A DNA stretch of 64,000 nt from Clostridiales bacterium (GCA_012513435.1 JAAZCE010000039.1:1-64000); one strand, 5' to 3'; positions 28,616 to 38,124 are shown, counted from the stretch's first letter. The notes: generated from the sequence alone by a model not told the origin. Made by a program: numbers and translations.

Positions 28616-30171
28616 TATTTTGCACCCCCTATCATCAATGGAATAAATGGATTGAAGTATTCATCATCCTTCACGCATACGCCTCCAAGACCTTTCCCAC
28701 CATCTCTAGGTCTCTTCACGCCGCCGAATTTACCCTGCTCGATAGTTGAGAACAGTCCTTCTGCCTCAATTTCATGAAGCAATTCACTTGCCTTTTCCAA
28801 TACAAACTGAGCTCTCTGCTGGATAATACCGCCATCCTTGAATTCAACCTCTTCTCCCAGGTCTCTGGCATTGTTGAAAATATACTGAGCATTTTCAATA
28901 GAGAGGTATCTATCCTGCATATGAGGAGTATGGATAGCCTCCGTAAGCATTCCAAGAAGCTGCAGAGATTGACCCGACCATACGGCAATAAGGTTGAACA
29001 ACGCATCCTGTATATGACCCTTGAAAATGTTTCCTGTCATGAACTTTGTAGGAGGCATATACTTTAGAGGAGCCTTAGGGAATATTTCCCTCGCCATTAT
29101 AGCCTGTGAAAGCTCATAGAGGAATCCATTCTCTATATCTGGTTCCATTTCAAAAGCGTGTCCAAGACCCATCTGTTCTTCCTTTACATTGGCCAAAACG
29201 GCAAACTGTTCGTTTATAAACTGAGACGCCAGTACCGTATGGGCAGATTCAAATGCATCGTCAGTGGTAAGATAATTATCCTCACCCGAATTGAATATAA
29301 TGTTGCAGTATCCGATGATTACTCTTGAGAAGTACTGGTCTACGAGAGTTCTTTGCATATTTATATCACGGAAAAGAATACCGTAAAGAGCATCGTTCAG
29401 CATAACGTCAAGTCTTTCGATTGCTCCCATTGCAGCTATTTCAGGCATGCACATTCCCGAAGAATAGTTGCAAAGCCTTATGTATCTTCCTACCTCTTCG
29501 CCAACCTCGTCCAAAGCCTTTCTCATTATCTTAAAGTTTTCCTGAGTTGCATAGGTTCCGCCGAAGCCTTCAGTCGTAGGACCGTAAGGTACATAATCAA
29601 GCAAACTCTGTGCGGTAGTTCTGATAACGGCGATAATATCTGCGCCCTGTCTTGCCGCAGCCTGTGCCTGCACAACATCTTCGTATATGTTGCCCGTAGC
29701 TACGATAACATAAAGATAAGGCCTTCTACCCTCACCTATTGTTGCCAGATAATTGTCTCTTTTCTCAGTCTGTACCCTAATGGCCTTCAATGCTTCCATT
29801 ACAGTAGGCATAATCTTTTCTTCTGCCTCTTTTGCCGAAGCGAGAGGGAGCTTAGTAATATCAAGATTATCTGCTGCCATTTCTTCTGCTATTTCCTGAG
29901 GTGATTTGCCTGTCTGTATCATTGCATTACCCATCCAGTAAGCAACACCTCTAGGAAGTCCGCCTGCATCCTTAATTTGGTCTATGACTACGTTAGGCAG
30001 CGGTGTTTCAACATCATCCACGCCGTCTACGCCCAAAAGTCTCAGCACGGTCCTCTCTGTGCTGACAGTAGTATGTCTGTCAATGAAGTCCTGCATGGTC
30101 TGAGCAATCCTTCCTGCACAGGAGCGCGCACTGTCAATTATTTTAGGGTCTAAGTTCAGTTTGCTTTTCAT
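28615..30171 (-). CDS. kamD: Lysine 5,6-aminomutase alpha subunit
   Basis: 518 aa, MKSKLNLDPKIIDSARSCAGRIAQ...; overlaps kamE by 1 nt. Confidence 0.93.
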   Translation of the reverse strand: MKSKLNLDPKIIDSARSCAGRIAQTMQDFIDRHTTVSTERTVLRLLGVDGVDDVETPLPNVVIDQIKDAGGLPRGVAYWMGNAMIQTGKSPQEIAEEMAADNLDITKLPLASAKEAEEKIMPTVMEALKAIRVQTEKRDNYLATIGEGRRPYLYVIVATGNIYEDVVQAQAAARQGADIIAVIRTTAQSLLDYVPYGPTTEGFGGTYATQENFKIMRKALDEVGEEVGRYIRLCNYSSGMCMPEIAAMGAIERLDVMLNDALYGILFRDINMQRTLVDQYFSRVIIGYCNIIFNSGEDNYLTTDDAFESAHTVLASQFINEQFAVLANVKEEQMGLGHAFEMEPDIENGFLYELSQAIMAREIFPKAPLKYMPPTKFMTGNIFKGHIQDALFNLIAVWSGQSLQLLGMLTEAIHTPHMQDRYLSIENAQYIFNNARDLGEEVEFKDGGIIQQRAQFVLEKASELLHEIEAEGLFSTIEQGKFGGVKRPRDGGKGLGGVCVKDDEYFNPFIPLMIGGAK

Positions 30172-30183
30172 CCTTTTTCTCCT

Positions 30184-31812
30184 TTACTCTATATAATACT
30201 TTGCTTTTTCTATAATGCATCTGTCGATACCCAACATTTTGGCTATATTGAGAGCGTCCTTGGGAATCTCCCTGTTGTTCTCAACCAAGGTCAAGCTATA
30301 ATCCATATACTTGCCGATTATATCTATCCTCTCTTTTCTGCTGGCATATCTTATTTCTTTGTCCAGCTTGTTAAAATCGGCTTTTGCCAACCCGGTCACC
30401 TGCACATTCTTAACATCCTCATCTGCAGTCACTGTCTCAAAATGAGTTGTAATCAGTGAAATATAGGGTCGTACCTTCAGGTAATCCACTATGCTCCTAG
30501 TCAGAGCCAGCCCCTCGACGGGATTTGTTCCGCTGGCGATTTCATCAATGAGCAGCAAGGATCTATGGCAGCTGTAATCGAGTATTTCCTTTAGTTCCTC
30601 CATCTCGCTGCCAAAACTGGATAAGCCTCTCTCTATAGATTGGCTGTCTCCTATAAGTATCTGCATATATCCGGATAAGCCAACCTTGGCCTTCCTACAC
30701 GGAACAAAGTACCCGTACTGGGCTAATATTGCTACCATGCCTGCCAGCTTCAAGGAAACCGTCTTTCCTCCCATGTTGGCTCCGGTTATACAGGTAACTC
30801 CGTCATTCAGAGATATGCTGACGGGGCAGTATTCCTTCCCCTTTTCCTTTAAAACAGCCTCTAGCTGAAGGTTTCTCCCATCTTCAAATTCCAGCACATG
30901 CTCCGAAACTATTTCAGGCATTACGCAGTTATTCTTAGCTGCATAAAGTGCTTTTGAAAGTGTTATGTCAAGCCTTCCGATTTTTTCACAATTTTCAAGG
31001 AGCACCTTCTCATATTCTGAAATTTGCTTTGATAATTCTTCCCTGACCTTAAGCTCTTCTTCCTCAATCTCCACCACAAGATTATTGCTCTTGGCTATCA
31101 GCACATCTGTCTCACGGACAGGTACCAGAGAAAATTTTACCGACATGTAATCCTCTTCCGACCTGTTAAGCTCGGAAATCTCTTCAATCATTTTTATTTT
31201 TTCAGCATCATTTTTTGAAACCACTATTTCAAACTTAGGGGTCAATACAACGCCGTATTTTTCTTTGACCTTGTCCTTTTGAGCCTTGTTACTTCTTCTT
31301 ATAGCTCTTTCCAGCTCTTTTTTTTCTTTCCTGAGTTCCTCCAGATTCTTGGAAAAGACATCATATATGTAAAATGTGTTGAGCCTATCCTTCCCAGGAT
31401 CAAGCACATCCAAGATGTCTGTAACATCCTCCGGCACGAAAACGTCAGGAAGGTCCATCTTTCCCCCAAGCCTCCGGACCTTATCCATCTGCAGCAACAA
31501 GCTCTTCAGTTCAAAGATTTCGACCACTGACAATACAGAGGTCCTGCTACGCTCTATTGTGAAGTTGTTATCCTTCACCATCATAAATATTTCCTGAAGT
31601 ATTCCTATATCCTTCGGGTTTTGTTCCGCTATATCCAGCATCCTACTGACTCTCATAAGTTCCTCTCTGAGAGCCTCCTCCTCCCCCGGAAAGAAAGGTT
31701 GCTGCCGCTTTATCTGTTTCACTGCAAAGGGAGTCAGCAAATTCATGGCTGAAACAACATAATCCAATCCAGTTTCTTTTCTTGTTTTAATATTCGCAAT
31801 TCTTTTTGCCAT
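30184..31812 (-). CDS. kamC: MutS-like ATPase of the kam operon
   Basis: MutS-type Walker A CITGANMGGKTVSLKLAGM and Walker B LLLIDEIASGTNPVEG. Confidence 0.85.
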   Translation of the reverse strand: MAKRIANIKTRKETGLDYVVSAMNLLTPFAVKQIKRQQPFFPGEEEALREELMRVSRMLDIAEQNPKDIGILQEIFMMVKDNNFTIERSRTSVLSVVEIFELKSLLLQMDKVRRLGGKMDLPDVFVPEDVTDILDVLDPGKDRLNTFYIYDVFSKNLEELRKEKKELERAIRRSNKAQKDKVKEKYGVVLTPKFEIVVSKNDAEKIKMIEEISELNRSEEDYMSVKFSLVPVRETDVLIAKSNNLVVEIEEEELKVREELSKQISEYEKVLLENCEKIGRLDITLSKALYAAKNNCVMPEIVSEHVLEFEDGRNLQLEAVLKEKGKEYCPVSISLNDGVTCITGANMGGKTVSLKLAGMVAILAQYGYFVPCRKAKVGLSGYMQILIGDSQSIERGLSSFGSEMEELKEILDYSCHRSLLLIDEIASGTNPVEGLALTRSIVDYLKVRPYISLITTHFETVTADEDVKNVQVTGLAKADFNKLDKEIRYASRKERIDIIGKYMDYSLTLVENNREIPKDALNIAKMLGIDRCIIEKAKYYIE

Positions 31813-31848
31813 TTTATCCTCCTTCCAGCTGTTAACAGATTCAAACCA

Positions 31849-32871
31849 CTATATCATCACGTCGATGACGGGAATATCAGGTATCGCTTCCTGTACACCC
31901 TTCAATAAATCAGTATGATCAAAGGCATATCCTCCGGGTGCTGACGGGTTCACCGTAATTGCTGCCACATCTATGTTCTCTAAAACCTCGACCTTCAATC
32001 CCTTTTTTCTCAGCTGCCCCCAAAGAGTGGAGCCTATGAATATTTTAGTCGGGTCCCTCAATATAAATATGACGTTCTTCAATTTTTTTGGATTGATATC
32101 CGCAACTACACTCTGAGTAAAGGCTCCGGGAACGTAGATGAAATCTGTAGTCTCATCGATTTCTCCGTCCAGAAACTTTCCGGCTCCCAAGCCTGTCTTT
32201 CTCTCCAAAACCCTTACGTCCTCACCACTGATTATCAAAAGCTGCTGATTTGCCAAATGCTCTTCTATGATTTTCCTTCCATCTCTATCCTCCATACAAG
32301 GAAGGCGATAGAGGCCGACGGTATGTGCCGTCTCCTCTATTACCTTCTTCATACTTCTAGATAATACCGCTCCCGTGGAAAGAATAATCGCGTCTGAGGT
32401 TCCCGGCGCCGCTATGGATTTTCGATCTATTGCTCCATCAATAAGCACCAGTTCCGCTCCCAATTCCAGCATTTCGCTACACATCTCCTTATGGCTGGCA
32501 TTTATGACCGGCCCTGCAATCTGAACATAACCACTGCTCGCTACCCTGCAAAGCATTATCTGCCCGATAGACGAACCATACCTAGTCATACGCAGTATCT
32601 CTAAGCCTGCATCGGCCAGCTCGTAGAGCTGTGTAGGCACCGATACGATGGTGCCTGTTTCCAGAAATACACGGGGTTTGTCTGTCCCTGTTACAAGGTC
32701 CGTACTTTCACCGTCTCTGCCCGTAGATGTTATTCCAAGGGTAAGGCCTTCATCCATTGCCTCTTCTATAAGGTAGTTGAGCGCCGTAGTCTTGCCGGCA
32801 TTCTTAGCCATGCCGACAATGGATATGGTTTTATACTTTTGTGAAAGGGTCTCAAGTAAATACATGTGCAT
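31849..32871 (-). CDS. kamB: P-loop protein of the kam operon
   Basis: SIVGMAKNAGKTTALNYLI; between kamA and kamC. Confidence 0.82.
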   Translation of the reverse strand: MHMYLLETLSQKYKTISIVGMAKNAGKTTALNYLIEEAMDEGLTLGITSTGRDGESTDLVTGTDKPRVFLETGTIVSVPTQLYELADAGLEILRMTRYGSSIGQIMLCRVASSGYVQIAGPVINASHKEMCSEMLELGAELVLIDGAIDRKSIAAPGTSDAIILSTGAVLSRSMKKVIEETAHTVGLYRLPCMEDRDGRKIIEEHLANQQLLIISGEDVRVLERKTGLGAGKFLDGEIDETTDFIYVPGAFTQSVVADINPKKLKNVIFILRDPTKIFIGSTLWGQLRKKGLKVEVLENIDVAAITVNPSAPGGYAFDHTDLLKGVQEAIPDIPVIDVMI

Positions 32872-32891
32872 CTCTTCCTGTCTCTATATTC

Positions 32892-34151
32892 TCACTTCTT
32901 GTTTCTTTCGTGTCTCAGCAGATGGCTTGGCTCCATAGACATTCTTTCGCCCTGTGCAAGTCCTGCAACGCCTTCGTAACGATAATCCTTTACGTCCTTG
33001 CAGGCCTCATAGCTGCACTTAAGCGGCGGTAGCCCTACAGGCTCAGTATAAGTCGTGATCACGCCTTCATAGTTTCTCAAAATCACCTTGTCAGGTGTCT
33101 GTGAAATTACGTACTGAGGCATTACAGGCGTCTTGCCGCCACCACCCGGAGCATCGACTACAAATGTAGGTACTGCATAGCCGGAAGTATGTCCTCTGAG
33201 TCCTTCGATAAGCTCTAGGCCCTTTGATACAGGTGTTCTGAAATGCTCGATACCCAGCGAAAGGTCACACTGATAAATGTAGTACGGCCTTACTCTGTTT
33301 TTAACGAGAACATGCATCAGGTTTCTCATTACGTGAACATCATCGTTAACTCCCCTTAAGAGGACTGACTGGTTTCCGAGAGGAATACCTGCATCAGCTA
33401 ACTTTCTGCAGGCTTCTACAGCTTCCGGAGTCATTTCCTTAGGATGGTTAAAATGAGTGTTTAACCAGATTGGGTGATATTTTTTCAGCATATTACAAAG
33501 ATTATCCGTTATTCTCTGCGGCATAACTACAGGAGTTCTTGAGCCTAATCTTACGATTTCAACATGGTCTATCTTTCTCAGCTCGCTGATAATATATTCA
33601 AGCACATCATCTTCAACGCAGAGGCAATCTCCGCCTGAAAGAAGAACGTCTCTTACTACAGGATTTCTTCTTATGTAATCGATACAAGCATTGATATCAT
33701 CCATGCTCCTTGCTCCGTCAGTTTCGCCAGCCAGTCTTCTTCTGGTACAGTGTCTGCAGTACATTGAGCACTGATCCGTTATCAGGAAGAGAACTCTGTC
33801 AGGGTATCTGTGGGTGAGTCCAGGCGCAGGAGAATCTTCATCTTCATGAAGAGGATCCAACATATCCGCTTCGCCTCTGTGTGTTTCGGCGATAGTAGGA
33901 ACAGCCTGCATTCTTACAGGGCAGCTGATATCTTCAGGATCCATCAGGGAAGCGTAGTAAGGTGTGATGCCAACTCTGAATCCGTCCATTACCTTGGTAA
34001 TGTCAGCTTCTTCTTCAGGTGTAAGATTTACGACCTTCTTAATTTGTTCTACCGTATTAAGTCTGTTTGCAACCTGCCAATGCCAGTCATTCCACTGCTC
34101 ATCGGTAACGTTCTTCCATAAAGGAATGTCTTTCCAATTTCTGATAGCCAT
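32892..34151 (-). CDS. kamA: Lysine 2,3-aminomutase (radical SAM)
   Basis: CSMYCRHCTRRR CX3CX2C motif; 419 aa. Confidence 0.96.
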   Translation of the reverse strand: MAIRNWKDIPLWKNVTDEQWNDWHWQVANRLNTVEQIKKVVNLTPEEEADITKVMDGFRVGITPYYASLMDPEDISCPVRMQAVPTIAETHRGEADMLDPLHEDEDSPAPGLTHRYPDRVLFLITDQCSMYCRHCTRRRLAGETDGARSMDDINACIDYIRRNPVVRDVLLSGGDCLCVEDDVLEYIISELRKIDHVEIVRLGSRTPVVMPQRITDNLCNMLKKYHPIWLNTHFNHPKEMTPEAVEACRKLADAGIPLGNQSVLLRGVNDDVHVMRNLMHVLVKNRVRPYYIYQCDLSLGIEHFRTPVSKGLELIEGLRGHTSGYAVPTFVVDAPGGGGKTPVMPQYVISQTPDKVILRNYEGVITTYTEPVGLPPLKCSYEACKDVKDYRYEGVAGLAQGERMSMEPSHLLRHERNKK

Positions 34152-34171
34152 TTCTCAATCTCCTTCCACAA

Positions 34172-35236
34172 TTAAGAATACATTTCAGCGAACAGGTCCC
34201 TTATACCTTCATGTTCCCTGAGAACCTGTAGGGTTATTGCCGCATGTCCCTTAGTATATCCGTTCCCTACAATCATGTTAACGTCTTTGCCTACGCCTTC
34301 AGCTCCAAGAGCAGCCTTAGTGAAGCTTGTTGCCATTGAGAAGAAGTAAACGGTTCCGTCATCCTTACATGACAGGATGGAAGCCATTTCTGTATTCTCG
34401 ATATTTACACAATTGATGACAACATCACATAATTTCCCGTCTGTCAGCTCCATAATCTTGTTGTACATTCCAACAGCATCAGCAGCATCCATGTGGAAGT
34501 ATTCGTCTGCTAAATCAAGATTTCTTGCTCTGTCTTCTGACTTCTGTGAACCTGCAGCACATATAACCTTGCCTGTTACGCCTGCTCTCTTCTTAGCTTC
34601 GTATAAACAGAGAAGTCCGGATTTACCGCCGCCGCCTATAACAAGAATAGTGTCTCCAGGTTTTGCCAGCTTAGCAGCCTGTGCAGGAGCTCCCGCTACG
34701 TCCAATGCTGAAAGTGCCAGTCCCTCAGGCATATCCTCAGGAAGCACTGCATATATACCGCTCTGGAATAAGATAGCCTGGCCCTTGATGTCAACCTGAT
34801 CGATTGCAGGTCTCATGTCATAGACCTCTTCAATTACCAGGGGGGTGAGTGAAAGTGAAACGAGAGTCGCCAGCTTGTCGCCAACCTTCAAATCACCAAC
34901 GTAAGTCGGCCCGATTTCCTTGACTGTTCCGATAAGCATTCCACCTGAACCAGTCCACGGATTCTTGTGCTTTCCGGCTTTAGCTACGATTTCTTTCATC
35001 TTATCCTTAATCTTGCTCTTGTCTTCCTCTGAAGTAATATCAGCAGGCTTCTTGCCATCGCATACCCTTCTTACGATTTCCGTGAATGATGCTGAATCGA
35101 TATTCAAAGTCTTAACATCGATAAGAACTTCGTTGTCATAGATTTCCATAGTGTTGTCGATTACGTCTGCCGGCTGTGGCAGAACTCCTTTTGGCGAAAT
35201 AACTCTGTGTGTTCCGTAAGGGCATCCTTTTTTCAT
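34172..35236 (-). CDS. kdd: L-erythro-3,5-diaminohexanoate dehydrogenase
   Basis: MKKGCPYGTHRVISPKGVLPQ; Rossmann ILVIGGGGKSGLLCLYEAKKR; first gene of kam operon. Confidence 0.92.
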   Translation of the reverse strand: MKKGCPYGTHRVISPKGVLPQPADVIDNTMEIYDNEVLIDVKTLNIDSASFTEIVRRVCDGKKPADITSEEDKSKIKDKMKEIVAKAGKHKNPWTGSGGMLIGTVKEIGPTYVGDLKVGDKLATLVSLSLTPLVIEEVYDMRPAIDQVDIKGQAILFQSGIYAVLPEDMPEGLALSALDVAGAPAQAAKLAKPGDTILVIGGGGKSGLLCLYEAKKRAGVTGKVICAAGSQKSEDRARNLDLADEYFHMDAADAVGMYNKIMELTDGKLCDVVINCVNIENTEMASILSCKDDGTVYFFSMATSFTKAALGAEGVGKDVNMIVGNGYTKGHAAITLQVLREHEGIRDLFAEMYS

Positions 35237-35319
35237 GTTAAAATCCTCCTAAAAAATATTATAATTATATGCGTATGCACTGGTCATGAAACCTGCACAA
35301 CTTTCTACCTACTGTATAT

Positions 35320-35335
35320 AGCAAATAATGTGCCA
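35320..35335 (-). promoter_or_regulatory. Sigma-54 (-24/-12) promoter of kdd-kam operon
   Basis: Minus strand TGGCACATTATTTGCT fits TGGCAC-N5-TTGC. Confidence 0.85.
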
Positions 35336-35426
35336 TAGTTATATTATTAACAAATTAATAAATATTCCCCTCTATCCTTGTATTTCCAATATTTCTTTTG
35401 GCTGTCATATTATGTAACGCAATTAA

Positions 35427-35468
35427 AAAAGACCGGTGTGAACCGAAGCAGGTTCAACCCAGTCTTTT
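35427..35468 (-). terminator. Terminator-like hairpin of the sigma-54 regulator gene
   Basis: AAAAGAC...TGAACC-GAAGCA-GGTTCA...GTCTTTT; T-tract on minus strand; overlaps candidate activator site. Confidence 0.5.
35439..35456. promoter_or_regulatory. Candidate activator-binding dyad 1
   Basis: TGAACC-GAAGCA-GGTTCA. Confidence 0.45.
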
Positions 35469-35470
35469 GT

Positions 35471-35490
35471 GCGAACCAAATTAGGTTCGC
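35471..35490. promoter_or_regulatory. Candidate activator-binding dyad 2
   Basis: GCGAACC-AAATTA-GGTTCGC; centre 33 bp from dyad 1. Confidence 0.6.
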
Positions 35491-35516
35491 CGTTTGCATT
35501 TCTTGCCCTCTCTCTG

Positions 35517-37589
35517 CTAAATCATGTACTTGTTTTTCTTTCTTACAAGCTGAGTTTGGCTAATGCCTATGGCCTTTGCCGCCTTTCTCGTAGAGCCGTA
35601 CTTTCCGCAGGCATACTTGATTATATTTTTTTCAAAGGTGTCAACCATCTGGCCAAGGTCCAACCTCTCTCCGTCCACGAGCTCCTGCGAAACCTCAAAA
35701 TCAGCAGTTTCAAAAACTTCGCCGTGAAGCTCCCTCATAACGTCAAGTATAGTAATGCTATCGCTCCTGCATGCGATAATCAGTCTCTGGGTCACGTTTT
35801 CCAGCTCCCTTATATTGCCCGGCCACTCGCACTCCTGTAGATATTTCTTTGCATCCTCCGAGATGTACTTGCTCACACCGAATTTCTCATTGTATTTCCT
35901 GATAAATTCCTCTATAAGAGGCGGTATGTCTTCCCTTCTTTCTCCGAGAGAAGGCACCTTTATAGGAAAAACATTAAGCCTGTAATAAATATCTCTCCTA
36001 AAAAGTTTCTTTTCCACCTGCTCCTCCAGATCTCTGTTTGTTGCGGAGATAAGCCGGACATTTGTTTTGACAGGCTCCGTGCCGCCAACCCTTAGGAACT
36101 CTCCATCCTGGATTACGCGAAGAAGTTTGGCCTGAATATCCAGTGGCAGCTCCCCCACTTCGTCAAGGAAAATCACCCCGTTATCGGCAGCTTCAAAGTA
36201 TCCTTTTTTACCGCCGGTGCTGGCTCCTGTAAAAGCTCCTCTTTCGTATCCGAAGAACTCTGATTCCATAAGGTTAGGGGATATAGACGCGCAGTTTATT
36301 TTAATGAAGGGTTGCACCTTTCTGGAACTGTTTTTCTGTATTATATTGGCCACCTTTTCTTTACCTACGCCTGTCTCTCCCGTTATCAACACATTGCAGT
36401 CATACTTGGCAACGCTGATGATTTCGTCCAGCACCGTCTGCATGCTCCTGCTTACGCTTATGAAATCCTCGGCCATAATCATATCGTGGCTTGCGTAGTG
36501 ATTGAGCATGGTGTTTTGCGTAACGGAAGAAGCCTTTTTCTGACTGCTCCTGCCCCGGTCTCCCACTGCCTCTTTGAAGTAAGGCGCAAGCCTCTTTACG
36601 ATTTCAAAATCGAATTCGTCGTATTTCTCAAGATAACCGTCTGCACACCTTATCTTAAGGTCTCTCGATATTCCTTCCGTTATATAGAGAGCTATATTGT
36701 AGTTGCTTATAAAATTAGCAAAAATAACAGTCCCTCCTGACTTTGTCGCCATGACGTTTACGGTCTCCGCCCCCGGTATGTTGGCACAGTTTACGGACAT
36801 ATCCATCTGAGGGTAATTCTCCAGGTTTTTCAGGCACTCCACTGGCCTGAGCAGGCTCTGATAGGTGACCTCCACGAAGATTTCATCCATAAGATCTTCC
36901 ACAGCTTTACCCTTGAAATTTATCTCCGAATTCTCATCGAATATGCAGTATATTTCACTGTCGTCTCCCGCACTTTTCTTTATGGTATATCCGAAGAGGA
37001 TGTTCATCATGGGATTGTTGCCTACCACGAGAAACCGTTTCTTTCCAACAGCTTCCTTGCTCACCGTGTATATTGTTCCCGACTCGTTGAAGGTAAAGAG
37101 CAATAGATCTATAGGCAGCTCTGCCGGCCTTCTTATTACCGGCACCCCCGGGAGCATTATAGCATAGCCTTCAGCCTCCACCTGAGAATACAGCTTGTCT
37201 ATCTCCTTCATATTGCTTATGTATAGCGGACACCCTGCCAGGGATGTATTACATATTACCTCATCCCCGACCTTGAGGTTTTTCACGTTGTCATAGTCGG
37301 AGGAAAACTCTTCAATAACGCCAAAAAGAAGGCCTCCCGTATCCGTGACGGGGTTATGCATCTTGCCTCTCCTTATGACTATATCTTGTATCTTTTCCTT
37401 GATTCTTCCCTCGTCATTATTAGCCTCCTGGCATATCTGCCTGAAGCTTGTTCCTTCTATATGTATTCTCCTTATGCTTATTCTCATTTCCCCGCTCCTC
37501 AAGGCTCTGCTGTTATCAAGCTGCCATGCCGATGCGGGAAATACCTGAGCAGGCGCTATTACCCTGTCAAGACCATATTGATTTTTCAT
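35517..37589 (-). CDS. Sigma-54-dependent activator with N-terminal Kdd-like domain
   Basis: AAA+ domain (GETGVGKEKVA, GAFTGAS, GGTEPVKTNVRLISATNRDL) and C-terminal Fis-type HTH; N-terminal ~350 aa aligns by eye to Kdd. Confidence 0.92.
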   Translation of the reverse strand: MKNQYGLDRVIAPAQVFPASAWQLDNSRALRSGEMRISIRRIHIEGTSFRQICQEANNDEGRIKEKIQDIVIRRGKMHNPVTDTGGLLFGVIEEFSSDYDNVKNLKVGDEVICNTSLAGCPLYISNMKEIDKLYSQVEAEGYAIMLPGVPVIRRPAELPIDLLLFTFNESGTIYTVSKEAVGKKRFLVVGNNPMMNILFGYTIKKSAGDDSEIYCIFDENSEINFKGKAVEDLMDEIFVEVTYQSLLRPVECLKNLENYPQMDMSVNCANIPGAETVNVMATKSGGTVIFANFISNYNIALYITEGISRDLKIRCADGYLEKYDEFDFEIVKRLAPYFKEAVGDRGRSSQKKASSVTQNTMLNHYASHDMIMAEDFISVSRSMQTVLDEIISVAKYDCNVLITGETGVGKEKVANIIQKNSSRKVQPFIKINCASISPNLMESEFFGYERGAFTGASTGGKKGYFEAADNGVIFLDEVGELPLDIQAKLLRVIQDGEFLRVGGTEPVKTNVRLISATNRDLEEQVEKKLFRRDIYYRLNVFPIKVPSLGERREDIPPLIEEFIRKYNEKFGVSKYISEDAKKYLQECEWPGNIRELENVTQRLIIACRSDSITILDVMRELHGEVFETADFEVSQELVDGERLDLGQMVDTFEKNIIKYACGKYGSTRKAAKAIGISQTQLVRKKNKYMI

Positions 37590-37614
37590 ACCCGTACCTT
37601 TCCTCTCCCCTTTT

Positions 37615-37632
37615 TGAACACAAATCGGTTCG
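37615..37632. promoter_or_regulatory. Candidate activator-binding dyad 3
   Basis: TGAACA-CAAATC-GGTTCG between regulator and kal. Confidence 0.5.
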
Positions 37633-37660
37633 CTTTTAACTATTTCCAATGATACCCTAT

Positions 37661-37676
37661 TGGCATACGTTTTGCA
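37661..37676 (+). promoter_or_regulatory. Sigma-54 (-24/-12) promoter of kal
   Basis: TGGCATACGTTTTGCA. Confidence 0.83.
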
Positions 37677-37734
37677 ATAATATATACCGTCATTAATTAA
37701 ATATTTTTAAAAACCACGTAAAAGGAGAGTTATT

Positions 37735-38124
37735 ATGGAAAAGATTACTTCAATGATAAGACTGCGTATGTCTCACAAGGACGCTCATTACGGCGGAAGC
37801 CTGGTTGACGGAGCTCACATGGTACATCTCTTTGGCGATGTTGCTACTGAACTTCTTATTAAGGCTGATGGGGATGAAGGTTTGTTCCTCAGATACAACG
37901 AGACTGAATTTTTAGCTCCTACATATGCAGGAGATTATATTGAAGCTTACGGGGAAATCACCGAATTCGGCAACACTTCCAGAAAAATGGAGTTCGTTGC
38001 AAAAAAGGTCGTTGCTGCAAGACCTGATATCAGCGCTTCAGCAGCAGACTTCCTTGAAGAGCCTATCGTTGTTTGCAGAGCAAAAGGCATCTGTGTAACT
38101 CCTAAGGAATCCAAGAGGAAATAG
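37735..38124 (+). CDS. kal: 3-aminobutyryl-CoA ammonia lyase
   Basis: Hotdog-fold sized protein, [30 protein letters not shown]; adjacent to lysine fermentation genes. Confidence 0.88.
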   Translation: MEKITSMIRLRMSHKDAHYGGSLVDGAHMVHLFGDVATELLIKADGDEGLFLRYNETEFLAPTYAGDYIEAYGEITEFGNTSRKMEFVAKKVVAARPDISASAADFLEEPIVVCRAKGICVTPKESKRK

